From NCBI RefSeq assembly GCF_000732325.1, contig NZ_BBIW01000009.1, positions 186,001 to 250,000 of the forward strand: a DNA stretch of 64,000 bases, given 5' to 3'. The position numbers and the translations under genes were made by a program. The notes under the pieces are model-generated. The model was not told where the DNA came from. It saw only the letters and a program-made list of their open reading frames with translations, and made no database searches. This document shows positions 8,624-17,249 of this stretch, piece by piece (the first letter of the stretch is position 1; every line of letters starts with the position of its first letter). Source of the DNA: Paenibacillus sp. TCA20 (GTDB lineage Bacteria; Bacillota; Bacilli; Paenibacillales; Paenibacillaceae).

Positions 8624-8995
8624 ATGACAGACGGAACAATGCACTATGAACATCTTATAGCAGAGGTCGTTTCAAAGATCTATGCGAATGCTCCTGAGCT
8701 GGCGGACCGATATGGGGAGCAGGGAATCATGAAATGCAAAGAGGATAATCTTCATCATATGAAGCATCTTCATACCGCATCTGCACTGCGCAATTCTAAA
8801 TTATTTATTGATTATGCCGTATGGCTGAATGGAATACTTGTCATTCATGGGATGCAGACACGTCACTTAACAGATAACTTTCGTTATATCTCCGAGTCTC
8901 TTTATTTGCTTGAAGATCTGGACGAACCTACATTAGAATTCTATCGTTATTGTCTGATCGCAGCAATGGACCAGCTTGAGCCCGATATGGAATAG
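8624..8995 (+). CDS. Small helical protein of unknown function, divergent from the B12 sensor
   Basis: A 123-residue soluble protein predicted to be entirely helical. Conserved-looking features are KCKEDNLHHMKHL (37-49), with three histidines near two acidic residues, and FIDYAVWLNGILVIHGM (61-77) followed by HLTDNFRYISESL. The His/Glu clustering could suit cofactor or metal binding, but that is only a suggestion from composition. AAGGTGATG precedes the ATG. It shares a divergent promoter region with the cobalamin sensor and is followed after 57 bp by the CheBR-PAS-kinase hybrid, so it is best read as a component of the same sensory cluster. I cannot name its family. Confidence 0.7.
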   Translation: MTDGTMHYEHLIAEVVSKIYANAPELADRYGEQGIMKCKEDNLHHMKHLHTASALRNSKLFIDYAVWLNGILVIHGMQTRHLTDNFRYISESLYLLEDLDEPTLEFYRYCLIAAMDQLEPDME

Positions 8996-9052
8996 TCCGA
9001 AACAGTTCGTAACGACGTAACTTACGCAGGGACATGGAAGGGGAGTAAGCAC

Positions 9053-12000
9053 ATGGAACGCGAGTCTTGGAACATCATGGTGAATGGAGAAGAGGAAGAG
9101 AAGCACCCAGAATCCTCCTCTCCGGTATGTGTAGTAGGCATTGGTGCTTCTGCAGGTTGACTTGAAGCATTAGAAGTTTTTTTTGATCATATGCTTCCTG
9201 ATTCGGGCATGTCCTTTGTCGTGGTCCAGCATTTATCGCCGGACTACAAGAGCTTGATGTCAGAAATTTTGTCAAAGTATACGACGATGCCGATATGGGT
9301 CGCAGAGCATGAAATGGAGATCCTGCCTAATCATGTCTACTTGATTCCTCCCCGTAAGACAATGACCATCCGGGATGGTAAATTACAGCTGGCAGATGCA
9401 GTTAGGCAATCTGCCATTCATTTGTCCATTGATGATTTCTTCGTCTCGCTGGCTGCCGAATACGGCAACAGAGCGGTAGGGGTTGTCCTGTCCGGGACCG
9501 GAACAGACGGCTCCAAGGGAGTCATTGAAATTAAAAAAGCAGGCGGTCTTGTCATCGTTCAGGACGGGCAGTCAGCCAAATTTGACGGCATGCCAAGCTC
9601 TGCGAAAATGACCGGCAAGGTCGATGAAATATTAAACCCAAAGGATATGTCGGAGAGGCTTCTCCAGCATATACGATCCTTTGGAGTATACCCACTTGCA
9701 GGAGAGCAGGAACGAATGAGTACGGAGCAATTTATTCAACTGATTTTTGAGAAAATAAAAGAAGAGAGCGGCATTGACTTCACCTATTACAAGCGAAACA
9801 GTGTGCTGCGCCGGATTGAGCGCCGGATGGCGATGAACAACGTTGCCTCCGTTCAGGAGTACATGACCTATCTTGAAGAGCATCGAGATGAGCTTACCTC
9901 GTTAAGAAAGGATCTGCTTATAGGTGTAACCAATTTTTTTCGGGATGCAGAAGCGTTTCAAATTATTTATGACCAGGTGCTGCCCCGTATCTTTGAGAAG
10001 AAGAGCTATTCTAAGGAAATCAGGGTATGGGTGGCTGGATGTTCAACCGGAGAAGAAGCTTATTCAATAGCCATCCTTCTTAAGAAGTATGCACAACAGC
10101 TGGGTGATGATTATAATATCAAGATTTTTGCAACCGACCTGGACAAGGAATCCATAGAGTATGCGAGTCAAGGGATCTACTCGGAGAGCAATATTCATCA
10201 TTTGTCAGAAGAGGACGTGGAACGGTTTTTTATCAGAGATGATGATATGTTTCATGTGAGCAAGGATATTCGCAAGATGGTTATTTTTGCACCCCAAAAT
10301 ATTATCAAGGATCCGCCCTTCCGCAATTTGGATATGGTTACCTGCCGGAATATGCTCATTTATTTGCAGCCGGAGATGCAAGTCAAGGTATTATCGTTAT
10401 TTCATTTTGCACTGAATCCGGAGGGCTTTCTCTTCCTGGGTCCGAGTGAAACGTTAGGTAGGTTTGCGAATCAATTTGAGGCTTTTGACCGGAGATGGAA
10501 TATCTTCTGTCACAAGAGTGGTAAAATGTCCTCGGATTCCGAGTCTGATTCTCAGTCATTCTCTATGGAAGGAAGAAGCTCCGGCCAGCATTCCTATCGA
10601 AGGACTGCCGCAGCTACGGTTCAGCCGAGAGAGCAGGTTCATGTTAAACGATCAGGCGATCTGTATACCATGCTTGCAGAAGAGCATATTTCGCCGGGGA
10701 TGGTCGTTAATCATCATAATGATGTGATTCATTTGGTTGGAGCCATTAATGAGTATTTAGTGCTGTCGCAAGGTAAGCCTAGTTGGAATCTGTACAAAAT
10801 GATCGATCAGAATGTAGCGGTGACCGTGTCCACTGGAATTCAGAAGGTGCGTGATTCATTGCAAAATGTGGTGTACCCTGCACTTCGTATCCATACGAAC
10901 CAGGGAGATCGTTTAATCGATTTGCATATCCGCCCTTTTTCGCGCAAGAACAAGGCCTATGATAAATATGTACTGCTCTTGTTTGAGGATCCGCAGCATT
11001 TGAAGCAGGCTGAGGAAGTCGTGATGGAGCCTGTGCATATTGATAACACATTGAAGATGCGTATCTTTGAGCTGGAGCAGGAGCTCCAGCGTTCTGAGGA
11101 AAGTCTGCAGGCGACGGTAGAGGAGCTCGAGACCTCCAACGAGGAGCTTCAGGCCACCAATGAAGAGCTCGTTGCGGCAAACGAGGAGCTGCAGAGTGCA
11201 AACGAAGAGCTGCAGTCGGTTAATGAAGAGCTGGTAACGGTAAATACCGAGTTTCAATTCAAGATCCAAGAGCTCACGGATGTCAATAATGACATGAATA
11301 ATTTCCTGGGGAGCACCCGAATCGGGACCATTTTCCTGGACAAGCGGATGTGTATCCGGCGATTTACTCCTGCGATTACGAAGGAGATTAATCTGATGGA
11401 TGTGGACTATGGACGTCCCATTCAGCATATTTCACATCACTTTAGATATGAAGGTCTTGTGGATGATGCGCAGCATGTGCTGAAGACATTAGAGCCTTTG
11501 GAGAAGGAAATTCAAAGCCAGGACGGCACCTGGTACAGCATGAGAATACTGCCTTATCGTACAGAGGATAACTTCACTAGCGGTGTCGTGCTCACTTTTG
11601 TCAATATTACAGATTTGAAGGCAGTGAATGAAGAGCTGCTGAAGCTCTCTTATGCGATCGAACAGAGTCCGAGCATGACAATCATAACCGATGTGGCAGG
11701 GAAGATCGAATATGCGAATCCGAAGTTCACTGAAGTGACGGGCTACGCTTTGCAGGAAGCGAAGGGGCGAGATTTAGGCTGCTACAGCTATAGTGAATTT
11801 TCAATGAAGGACGTATTCAAGACTTCTCTGGACGGTGAAACGTGGAAAGGGGAAATCTTAAGCTATCGCAAGAACGGAGAGGAATTCTGGGAATCGGTCA
11901 AGATCATTCCGATTACAGATAAGCAGGGCCAAATTATTCACTTCGTGAAATTATCGGAGGACATCAGCGAACGCAAAAATGCGGAGGAGATGCTGCGCAA

Positions 12001-12691
12001 GACAGAAATGCTCTCGGCAGTAGGGCAGCTTGCCGCCGGCATTGCCCATGAAATCCGCAACCCGCTCACTGCCCTGAAGGGCTTCACCAAGCTGCTCTCC
12101 AAAAAAGAGGACGGGAATGCCTATATCGAAATTATGCTGACCGAGCTTAACCGGATTGAGCAGATTGTAAGCGAGCTGCTGGTGCTCGCGAAGCCGCAGG
12201 CTATTGAGTTCTCAGAGCATGAGCTGGAACCGATCATTCAGGATGTCATTATGCTGCTGGAGACACAGGCCATCATGAATAATGTCGAGATCACGGTGAT
12301 GTATGAACAGAAGCTCAAAGTCATGTGTGTAGAGAATCAGCTGAAGCAGGTATTCATTAATGTATTAAAAAATGCGATTGAGGCCATGCCAGGCGGAGGG
12401 AAAATCGATATATCGGTCACATTGAACGAAAATGACAATATCGTGATCTCGTTTGTGGATAACGGGGCAGGGATACCGGAAGCCAAGCTCGCCCGAATTG
12501 GTGAACCGTTCTACTCAACGAAGGATAAGGGAACGGGACTGGGTCTCATGGTCAGCTATAAGATTATCCAGAATCACCAAGGAACCATACACATTGAAAG
12601 TGAAGTAGGAAGAGGAACCGGTGTAATCATTCAAATTCCAACCTCGAACAACCAAGCTCGAAGCTTGTTGCCTGTAGAGGGGAGTTTATAA
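9053..12691 (+). pseudogene. CheB-CheR-PAS-histidine kinase hybrid interrupted by an in-frame TGA
   Basis: The full frame starts at ATG 9053 (GGAAGGGGAG seven bases upstream) and would encode 1212 residues, but codon 36 is TGA. The stop falls in the CheB active-site loop, GIGASAG-stop-LEALE, where relatives have a second glycine; GGA to TGA is one base change. Catalytic Ser33 is thus upstream of the stop, while the His60 (VVVQHLSP) and Asp152 (GTGTDG) partners are downstream. A long downstream frame from ATG 9191 (1166 residues, no clear ribosome binding site) keeps the rest: CheR methyltransferase with the SAM loop VAGCSTGEEAYS, a PAS-like region, a coiled coil of NEELQ repeats, another PAS, HisKA with His953 (9191 numbering) in GIAHEIRNPL, and an ATPase domain with DNGAGIP and GTGLGL. 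Either the gene is recently broken, or only the CheR-kinase part is made. Family members link chemoreceptor-like methylation chemistry to phosphorelay. Confidence 0.85.
9158..9160 (+). other. In-frame TGA within the CheB GASAGG motif
   Basis: The codons around it read A-S-A-G-stop-L-E-A-L-E, and the frame before and after is identical, so no indel is involved. It separates catalytic Ser33 from the rest of the methylesterase domain. Confidence 0.9.
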
Positions 12692-12717
12692 TACGCTCTT
12701 CTTGGCATTCAAATCAA

Positions 12718-12756
12718 AAGCGCAGGACCTAAGTGCTGCAAGCGTGTCCTGCGCTT
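12718..12756 (+). terminator. Terminator hairpin after the CheBR hybrid
   Basis: An 11-bp stem AAGCGCAGGAC / GTCCTGCGCTT with a 17-nt loop. The following U-tract is short (CTTATAC), so termination may be partial. Confidence 0.65.
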
Positions 12757-12771
12757 CTTATACGAGATAAT

Positions 12772-12805
12772 TGATGTACGAACATCATCAAATGTATGAT
12801 TACAT
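12772..12805. promoter_or_regulatory. Two palindromic operator candidates upstream of the LacI-type gene
   Basis: TGATGT-ACGA-ACATCA (12772-12787) is a perfect 6+6 palindrome, and ATGTA-TGAT-TACAT (12792-12805) is a second one whose centre lies 19 bp away. The first shares its half-site TGATGTAC with the perfect palindrome before the transport operon at 14062-14085. They lie just upstream of the -35 of the regulator promoter, which suggests autoregulation. Confidence 0.7.
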
Positions 12806-12815
12806 CAATTTTTGA

Positions 12816-12844
12816 TTGACAGATAGTGATAAGAGCGATATGAT
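12816..12844 (+). promoter_or_regulatory. Sigma-A promoter of the LacI-type regulator gene
   Basis: TTGACA, 17-bp spacer, TATGAT: near consensus. The operators end 10 bp upstream of the -35. Confidence 0.75.
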
Positions 12845-12894
12845 CAGAAACATATTAAATCCGCCAATGAAATGAAACAGGAAAGCGGATACAA

Positions 12895-13962
12895 ATGATG
12901 GAGAATGCGATGAAAGAAACGAAACGACTAACGATCAAGGAGATTTCACAGCGGATCGGGATTTCTGCTGCTACTGTGGATCGCGTGCTGAATAACAGGG
13001 GTAATGTGAAGCCCGAGACGTACCGTAAGGTTATGGATAAATTGAATGAAATGAATTATAGACCTAATAAATCGGCGAGCTTTCTCTCACGGAAGAAGGA
13101 AGTGTCCATAGCAGTGGTATTCCCTGAGCTGCCGGATTACTTCTGGTGGCAGGTCGAGAAGGGTGTCCATATCGCTTACGAGGAGCTGAGAGATTACGGT
13201 CTAAGGATTGAGCTCTTCAAATCCGAGAAGTATGACATGGAGAAGCAGAAGCAGGTCGTGCAGGATATTATCAGCTCCAAGGAATTTGATGCGATTGCGA
13301 TTTCACCCAACGATTCGGAAGAGATGGCAGATCTTATTGATCAAGCTATGGATTCCGGTATGGGAATCTGTACGTTCAATAATGATTCTCCGCTCAGCAA
13401 GCGCCTGTTCTATGTAGGGTGTGACTATCGTATTGCGGGAAGGCTTGCGGCAGATCTGCTCTGCAAAATGACTGGGCGTGATGCCAAGCTTGGCCTCATT
13501 ACATCGGATGCTTCATCGGTTCCGTCGGCAACGACGTTCCAGCTGCAGCAGAAGATTATGGGGTTCCGTGAGGTTATTGCTGACCAGCATGTGGAGATGA
13601 CCCATCTGCTGAAGCTGAAGCAAGAGGATTATGAGCAGGCTGATGTGTTTAGGTCATTATTTGAGCAAGTGGATGCGGTCTATGTAACCAGCGCCAAGCT
13701 TAATGTGGTCGCACAGCATCTGGAGCGGTCAGGTCTCGCCGGCCAGGTGGCTCTCATTGGTCATGACATGACAGAAGAGATTTACAGCTATATGCGGAAT
13801 GATGTTGTAACCGCCACGATCTGTCAGGACCCGGTTAATCAAGGGTATCTGGCTGTTAAGACTCTATTTGCCTATCTCGCGTATGGTGAGAAAATAAATG
13901 TGAAGGAAAACATCACGAAGCTGGAGCTTGTCACGAAGGAGAATGCAAGGTACTATATCTAG
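12895..13962 (+). CDS. LacI-family transcriptional regulator of the alpha-xyloside operon
   Basis: A 355-residue repressor-type regulator. Residues 12-58 form the LacI helix-turn-helix (LTIKEISQRIGISAATVDRV, then LNNRGNVKPET) and hinge; the rest is a periplasmic-binding-protein-like sugar domain with IAISPNDSEEMADLIDQAM and the late GHDMTEEIYSYM typical of the RbsB-like branch. A second in-frame ATG at 12910 has GGAG six bases ahead and may be the true start. The neighbouring operon of importer and alpha-xylosidase, and the shared palindrome before both, identify it as the likely local regulator. The inducer is inferred to be an alpha-xyloside such as isoprimeverose or a xyloglucan fragment. 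Confidence 0.9.
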   Translation: MMENAMKETKRLTIKEISQRIGISAATVDRVLNNRGNVKPETYRKVMDKLNEMNYRPNKSASFLSRKKEVSIAVVFPELPDYFWWQVEKGVHIAYEELRDYGLRIELFKSEKYDMEKQKQVVQDIISSKEFDAIAISPNDSEEMADLIDQAMDSGMGICTFNNDSPLSKRLFYVGCDYRIAGRLAADLLCKMTGRDAKLGLITSDASSVPSATTFQLQQKIMGFREVIADQHVEMTHLLKLKQEDYEQADVFRSLFEQVDAVYVTSAKLNVVAQHLERSGLAGQVALIGHDMTEEIYSYMRNDVVTATICQDPVNQGYLAVKTLFAYLAYGEKINVKENITKLELVTKENARYYI

Positions 13963-13968
13963 GTTTTG

Positions 13969-14042
13969 TCCTGCGGTATAGGCTTAATGCTTGCGTGCAA
14001 GTAGCGTTTATTGCTATGGAAGCGAAAGCCTATATCGCAGGA
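13969..14042 (+). terminator. Long hairpin between the regulator and the transport operon
   Basis: A 17-bp stem, TCCTGCGGTATAGGCTT with AAGCCTATATCGCAGGA (one G-U pair), encloses a 40-nt loop and is followed by TTGCATTTCTTTTTG. It probably terminates the regulator mRNA; its closeness to the operator at 14062 leaves room for a leader role. Confidence 0.7.
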
Positions 14043-14061
14043 ATTGCATTTCTTTTTGCAT

Positions 14062-14085
14062 AAAATGATGTACGTACATCATTTT
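14062..14085. promoter_or_regulatory. Perfect 24-bp palindromic operator before the alpha-xyloside operon
   Basis: The half-site AAAATGATGTAC is followed at once by its exact reverse complement. The core TGATGTACGTACATCA matches the palindrome at 12772-12787 except in its centre. It is the best candidate for LacI-type repressor binding in front of the operon that starts at 14211. Confidence 0.8.
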
Positions 14086-14210
14086 GCTTGAAATTTATAT
14101 CATTGAGGATGATAAAGGACCTTGAGAGGGGTGATTTTTATAAACCACATGTTCAGGAGAGTTAATGGCAATTAGAAGAATCAATGTCTGCACGAAGAGG
14201 GGAGCGTATT

Positions 14211-15455
14211 ATGAACAACAAAATGAAGGCGTTATCAATATTGCTAGCCGTGTTCTTGCTGCTGACTGCTTGTTCCAGCGGATCAGGATCCGCAGATTCA
14301 GGCGGCAAAAAAGTCATCACCTGGTGGGATACGATGACAACGGACGGAAGTGTCAATGCAATTAACAAGATTATTGCGGAGTATGAGGCGGAGCATCCTG
14401 ATGTCGATATCAAGAGAACTTATGTGGCCTACTCCGATATCAAGACGAAGCTGCTTCTCGGTTCTATCGGTAATTCGGGACCGGACATTCTATGGATCGA
14501 CAGTGCAGATCATCAGACCTTCTCGGCCGCAGGGGTACTCGCAGACATCACGGAAGAAGTCGAAGCCTGGGGAGAAGCGGATCGTTACATAGAAGGACCT
14601 TGGTCTTCAACAATGTATAACGGACGAAACTATGGCGTGCCTGTAGGGAGCAATAACCTTGCGCTCTACTATAACACCGATCTTTTTGAAGAAGCCGGAC
14701 TAGCACCGCCCACGAACTGGGAAGAGCTGCAGGAAGCGGCTGCGAAGCTGACTAAGAATAACGTGTTTGGTTTCGCTGTAAGTGCTGTGAAGACGGAAGA
14801 AGGAACCTTTCAATTTCTCCCCTTCATGCTGCAGGCAGGGGCTGACATTCCGGAATTTGATGCTCCGGGAACTTTGAAAGCGCTAACTATGATGACCGAT
14901 ATGGTGGATCAGGGTTATATGTCCAGGGACGTAGTGACTCAGAAACAGGCCGACACCGCTACACAGTTTGCAGCAGGCAAAGTGGCCATGATGGTCAACG
15001 GCACATGGCAGATCCCATTCCTCGAAGCCAATTCCGAGGTGAACTGGGATGTGGCCGAGCTTCCTGCAGATGAGCAGTCGGCGACGGTGCTGGGTGGGGA
15101 GAACTGGGCGATATCTGAAGCATCCAAAAACAAGGAGACTGCCTTTGATGTCATTCAGTTTGCTAATGAGCCGGAGCGTCTGAAGGAGCTGCTTCAAACG
15201 AATGGTCGTCTGCCAAGCCGGGGAGATCTGCTTGAGGATCCGTTCTGGCAGGATGATGAGCATATGAAGGTGTTTGCCGACAGCATGCTGGATTCCACAG
15301 CGAGAGCGTACGGTCCGAACTATGCGAGCATTTCGGAAGCGATTCAGACGATGCTTCAGGAATCCCTGACAGGGGCCAAATCGCCTGAAGCAGCACAAGA
15401 GACAGCGAGCAATACGATCCAAGAGCTGCTCAAGGAACAACAAGAGAATGAATAA
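14211..15455 (+). CDS. Sugar ABC transporter substrate-binding lipoprotein (alpha-xyloside operon)
   Basis: A 414-residue family 1 binding protein. The signal peptide ends in the lipobox LTAC with Cys21 lipidated, followed by a Ser/Gly linker; the mature part opens with VITWWDTMTTDGS, as in MalE-like proteins, and contains GVPVGSNNLALYYNTDLFEEAG and MMVNGTWQI (given in parts). AGGGGAG six bases before ATG 14211 favours this start over an upstream ATG at 14184. It is the first gene of an operon with MalF- and MalG-like permeases and YicI. It is inferred to bind an alpha-xyloside or xyloglucan oligosaccharide. Confidence 0.93.
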   Translation: MNNKMKALSILLAVFLLLTACSSGSGSADSGGKKVITWWDTMTTDGSVNAINKIIAEYEAEHPDVDIKRTYVAYSDIKTKLLLGSIGNSGPDILWIDSADHQTFSAAGVLADITEEVEAWGEADRYIEGPWSSTMYNGRNYGVPVGSNNLALYYNTDLFEEAGLAPPTNWEELQEAAAKLTKNNVFGFAVSAVKTEEGTFQFLPFMLQAGADIPEFDAPGTLKALTMMTDMVDQGYMSRDVVTQKQADTATQFAAGKVAMMVNGTWQIPFLEANSEVNWDVAELPADEQSATVLGGENWAISEASKNKETAFDVIQFANEPERLKELLQTNGRLPSRGDLLEDPFWQDDEHMKVFADSMLDSTARAYGPNYASISEAIQTMLQESLTGAKSPEAAQETASNTIQELLKEQQENE

Positions 15456-15472
15456 GAAAGGGGGAACTGACG

Positions 15473-16396
15473 ATGGAGCCAAGCACAGTGCCTTCGGTGA
15501 AGCGCCCTAGTCCTACCAAACGTTTTTCAACATGGTCCAACTATTTGTTTATACTGCCCATCATTCTGTTTATGCTTGTGTTCGTCCTGTTTCCGATTAT
15601 TTATAACATTACACTGAGTCTGCAGGATGTGAATGTCTACAACTTCAAGAAGGAGCACAGCTTTGTAGGCCTCGATAATTATATCGATACGTTTAAGGAT
15701 CCGGTGTTCTTCACCGCACTTCGTAATTCATTGGTATTTACCGTATTTAGTCTCCTATTTCAATTCGGGATTGGATTTGCACTTGCCCTGTTCTTCAATC
15801 GCACCTTCCCGGGACGCAATGTGATGCGTTCGCTGATGCTCCTTGCCTGGATGCTGCCGGTTGTTATTACGGCCTCTGTGTTCCAGTGGATGCTGAACGG
15901 TGATTACGGCGTGATTAACTTTATTCTGCAGTGGCTGGGTATCCTCAGCGAGCCTCACAGCTGGCTCAGTGACAACAGCACCGCGCTGCTGTCGACAATC
16001 GTAGCCAATATCTGGATTGGGATACCGTTCAATATGATCATCCTGCTGACCGGTCTTCAGGGTATGCCGGAGCAGCTATATGAAGCGGCCAGACTGGATG
16101 GAGCCGGCAAGTGGAAGCAGTTCCGCCACATTACACTTCCACTCATGAGACCGACCATATTGATCCTTGTTATGCTGGGCATCATCAATACATTTAAAGT
16201 GTTTGATCTCATCTTTATCATGACAGCGGGTGGTCCGGTCAACTCGTCAAATGTACTGCCGATTTATTCATATCAGATGTCCTTCCTCAAATTTGAGTTC
16301 AGCCAGGGGGCAGCAGTATCCATGATCATGTTCATCATTCTGATCCTGCTTGCTATCGTTTACCTGCGGATGACGAGTAAGGAGGAGGCTCAATAA
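15473..16396 (+). CDS. Sugar ABC transporter permease, MalF type
   Basis: A 307-residue integral membrane protein with six hydrophobic segments; the first is at about 19-42 after a basic N-terminus. The cytoplasmic coupling loop EAARLDGAGKWKQFRHITLPLMRP (split as EAARLDGAGKW and RHITLPLMRP) is the EAA motif that docks the ATPase. It starts 17 bp after the binding-protein gene with AAAGGGGG ahead of the ATG, and its stop overlaps the start of the next permease by one base. No ATPase gene is present, so a shared MsmX-like ATPase is expected. Confidence 0.94.
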   Translation: MEPSTVPSVKRPSPTKRFSTWSNYLFILPIILFMLVFVLFPIIYNITLSLQDVNVYNFKKEHSFVGLDNYIDTFKDPVFFTALRNSLVFTVFSLLFQFGIGFALALFFNRTFPGRNVMRSLMLLAWMLPVVITASVFQWMLNGDYGVINFILQWLGILSEPHSWLSDNSTALLSTIVANIWIGIPFNMIILLTGLQGMPEQLYEAARLDGAGKWKQFRHITLPLMRPTILILVMLGIINTFKVFDLIFIMTAGGPVNSSNVLPIYSYQMSFLKFEFSQGAAVSMIMFIILILLAIVYLRMTSKEEAQ

Positions 16397-17226
16397 TGGC
16401 ACAATCCCAGAAAAAATACTTCATGACGTTCGTGTCCATTCTGATCACAGCCATGTTTTTGTTCCCGGTGTATTGGATGATCAAGACGTCACTTACACCG
16501 ATAACCGACCTGTTTGCAACGCCGCCGAAGTTTGGCGTACTGAATGCGACCTTCCAGGCTTATGTCGATAATTTCATCAAGAATCAGGATATGCTGCGGT
16601 ATATCGGCAACAGCTTTATCGTGGCGATCGGCACGATGCTCATGACACTGCTGTTCGCTGTTCCAGGTGCTTATGCGATGGCGAGGCTGAATATCAGAGG
16701 CAAATCCATCATCATGATTCTGCTGCTCGCGATTCAAATGCTGCCGGGGATTACCATGGCGATGCCGCTCTTCATTATGTTCTCCAAGGTACAGCTCGTT
16801 GACAGCTATTTGGGGCTGATCCTTGCAGACATGATTCATGCACTTCCCTTTGCAGTACTCATTCTGAGACCTGCCTTTATGGCGCTTCCCAAGGGACTTG
16901 AAGAGGCAGCAGCCATTGACGGATGCAACCGGTTTACAGCCTTCACACGGATTATGCTTCCGCTCGTTGTACCGAGCATGATGACGGTAGCTGTGTTCTG
17001 CTTCCTGTTTGGCTGGGGAGATTTTGTCTTCGCTCTGACATTAACGACCGATGACAGTGTACGTCCGCTGACACTCGGCTTGTACCGATTCATCGGACAA
17101 TACGGGACGGAGTGGAACAACCTGATGGCGGTAGCTACCATTGCTGCACTGCCGATTATCGTTATCTTTATTGCTCTGCAGCGCTATGTGGTCGGAGGCA
17201 TCGTCGCAGGTTCGATGAAAGATTAA
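16396..17226 (+). CDS. Sugar ABC transporter permease, MalG type
   Basis: A 276-residue membrane protein with six hydrophobic segments, partner of the preceding MalF-like subunit. The EAA loop reads EEAAAIDGCNRFTAFTRIMLPLVVP (in parts: EEAAAIDGCNR, RIMLPLVVP). The C-terminus ends in VVGGIVAGSMKD, the usual ending of MalG proteins. The TAATG overlap with the preceding gene indicates translational coupling. The alpha-xylosidase gene follows after 23 bp. Confidence 0.94.
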   Translation: MAQSQKKYFMTFVSILITAMFLFPVYWMIKTSLTPITDLFATPPKFGVLNATFQAYVDNFIKNQDMLRYIGNSFIVAIGTMLMTLLFAVPGAYAMARLNIRGKSIIMILLLAIQMLPGITMAMPLFIMFSKVQLVDSYLGLILADMIHALPFAVLILRPAFMALPKGLEEAAAIDGCNRFTAFTRIMLPLVVPSMMTVAVFCFLFGWGDFVFALTLTTDDSVRPLTLGLYRFIGQYGTEWNNLMAVATIAALPIIVIFIALQRYVVGGIVAGSMKD

Positions 17227-17249
17227 TTAAAAGAGATAGGAGAATGGCT

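Noticed and set aside
11060-11260. NEELQ-type repeats in the CheBR hybrid as a genetic tandem duplication
   Set aside because: This heptad pattern is a normal coiled coil of the CheB-CheR-PAS family, and the DNA copies differ.
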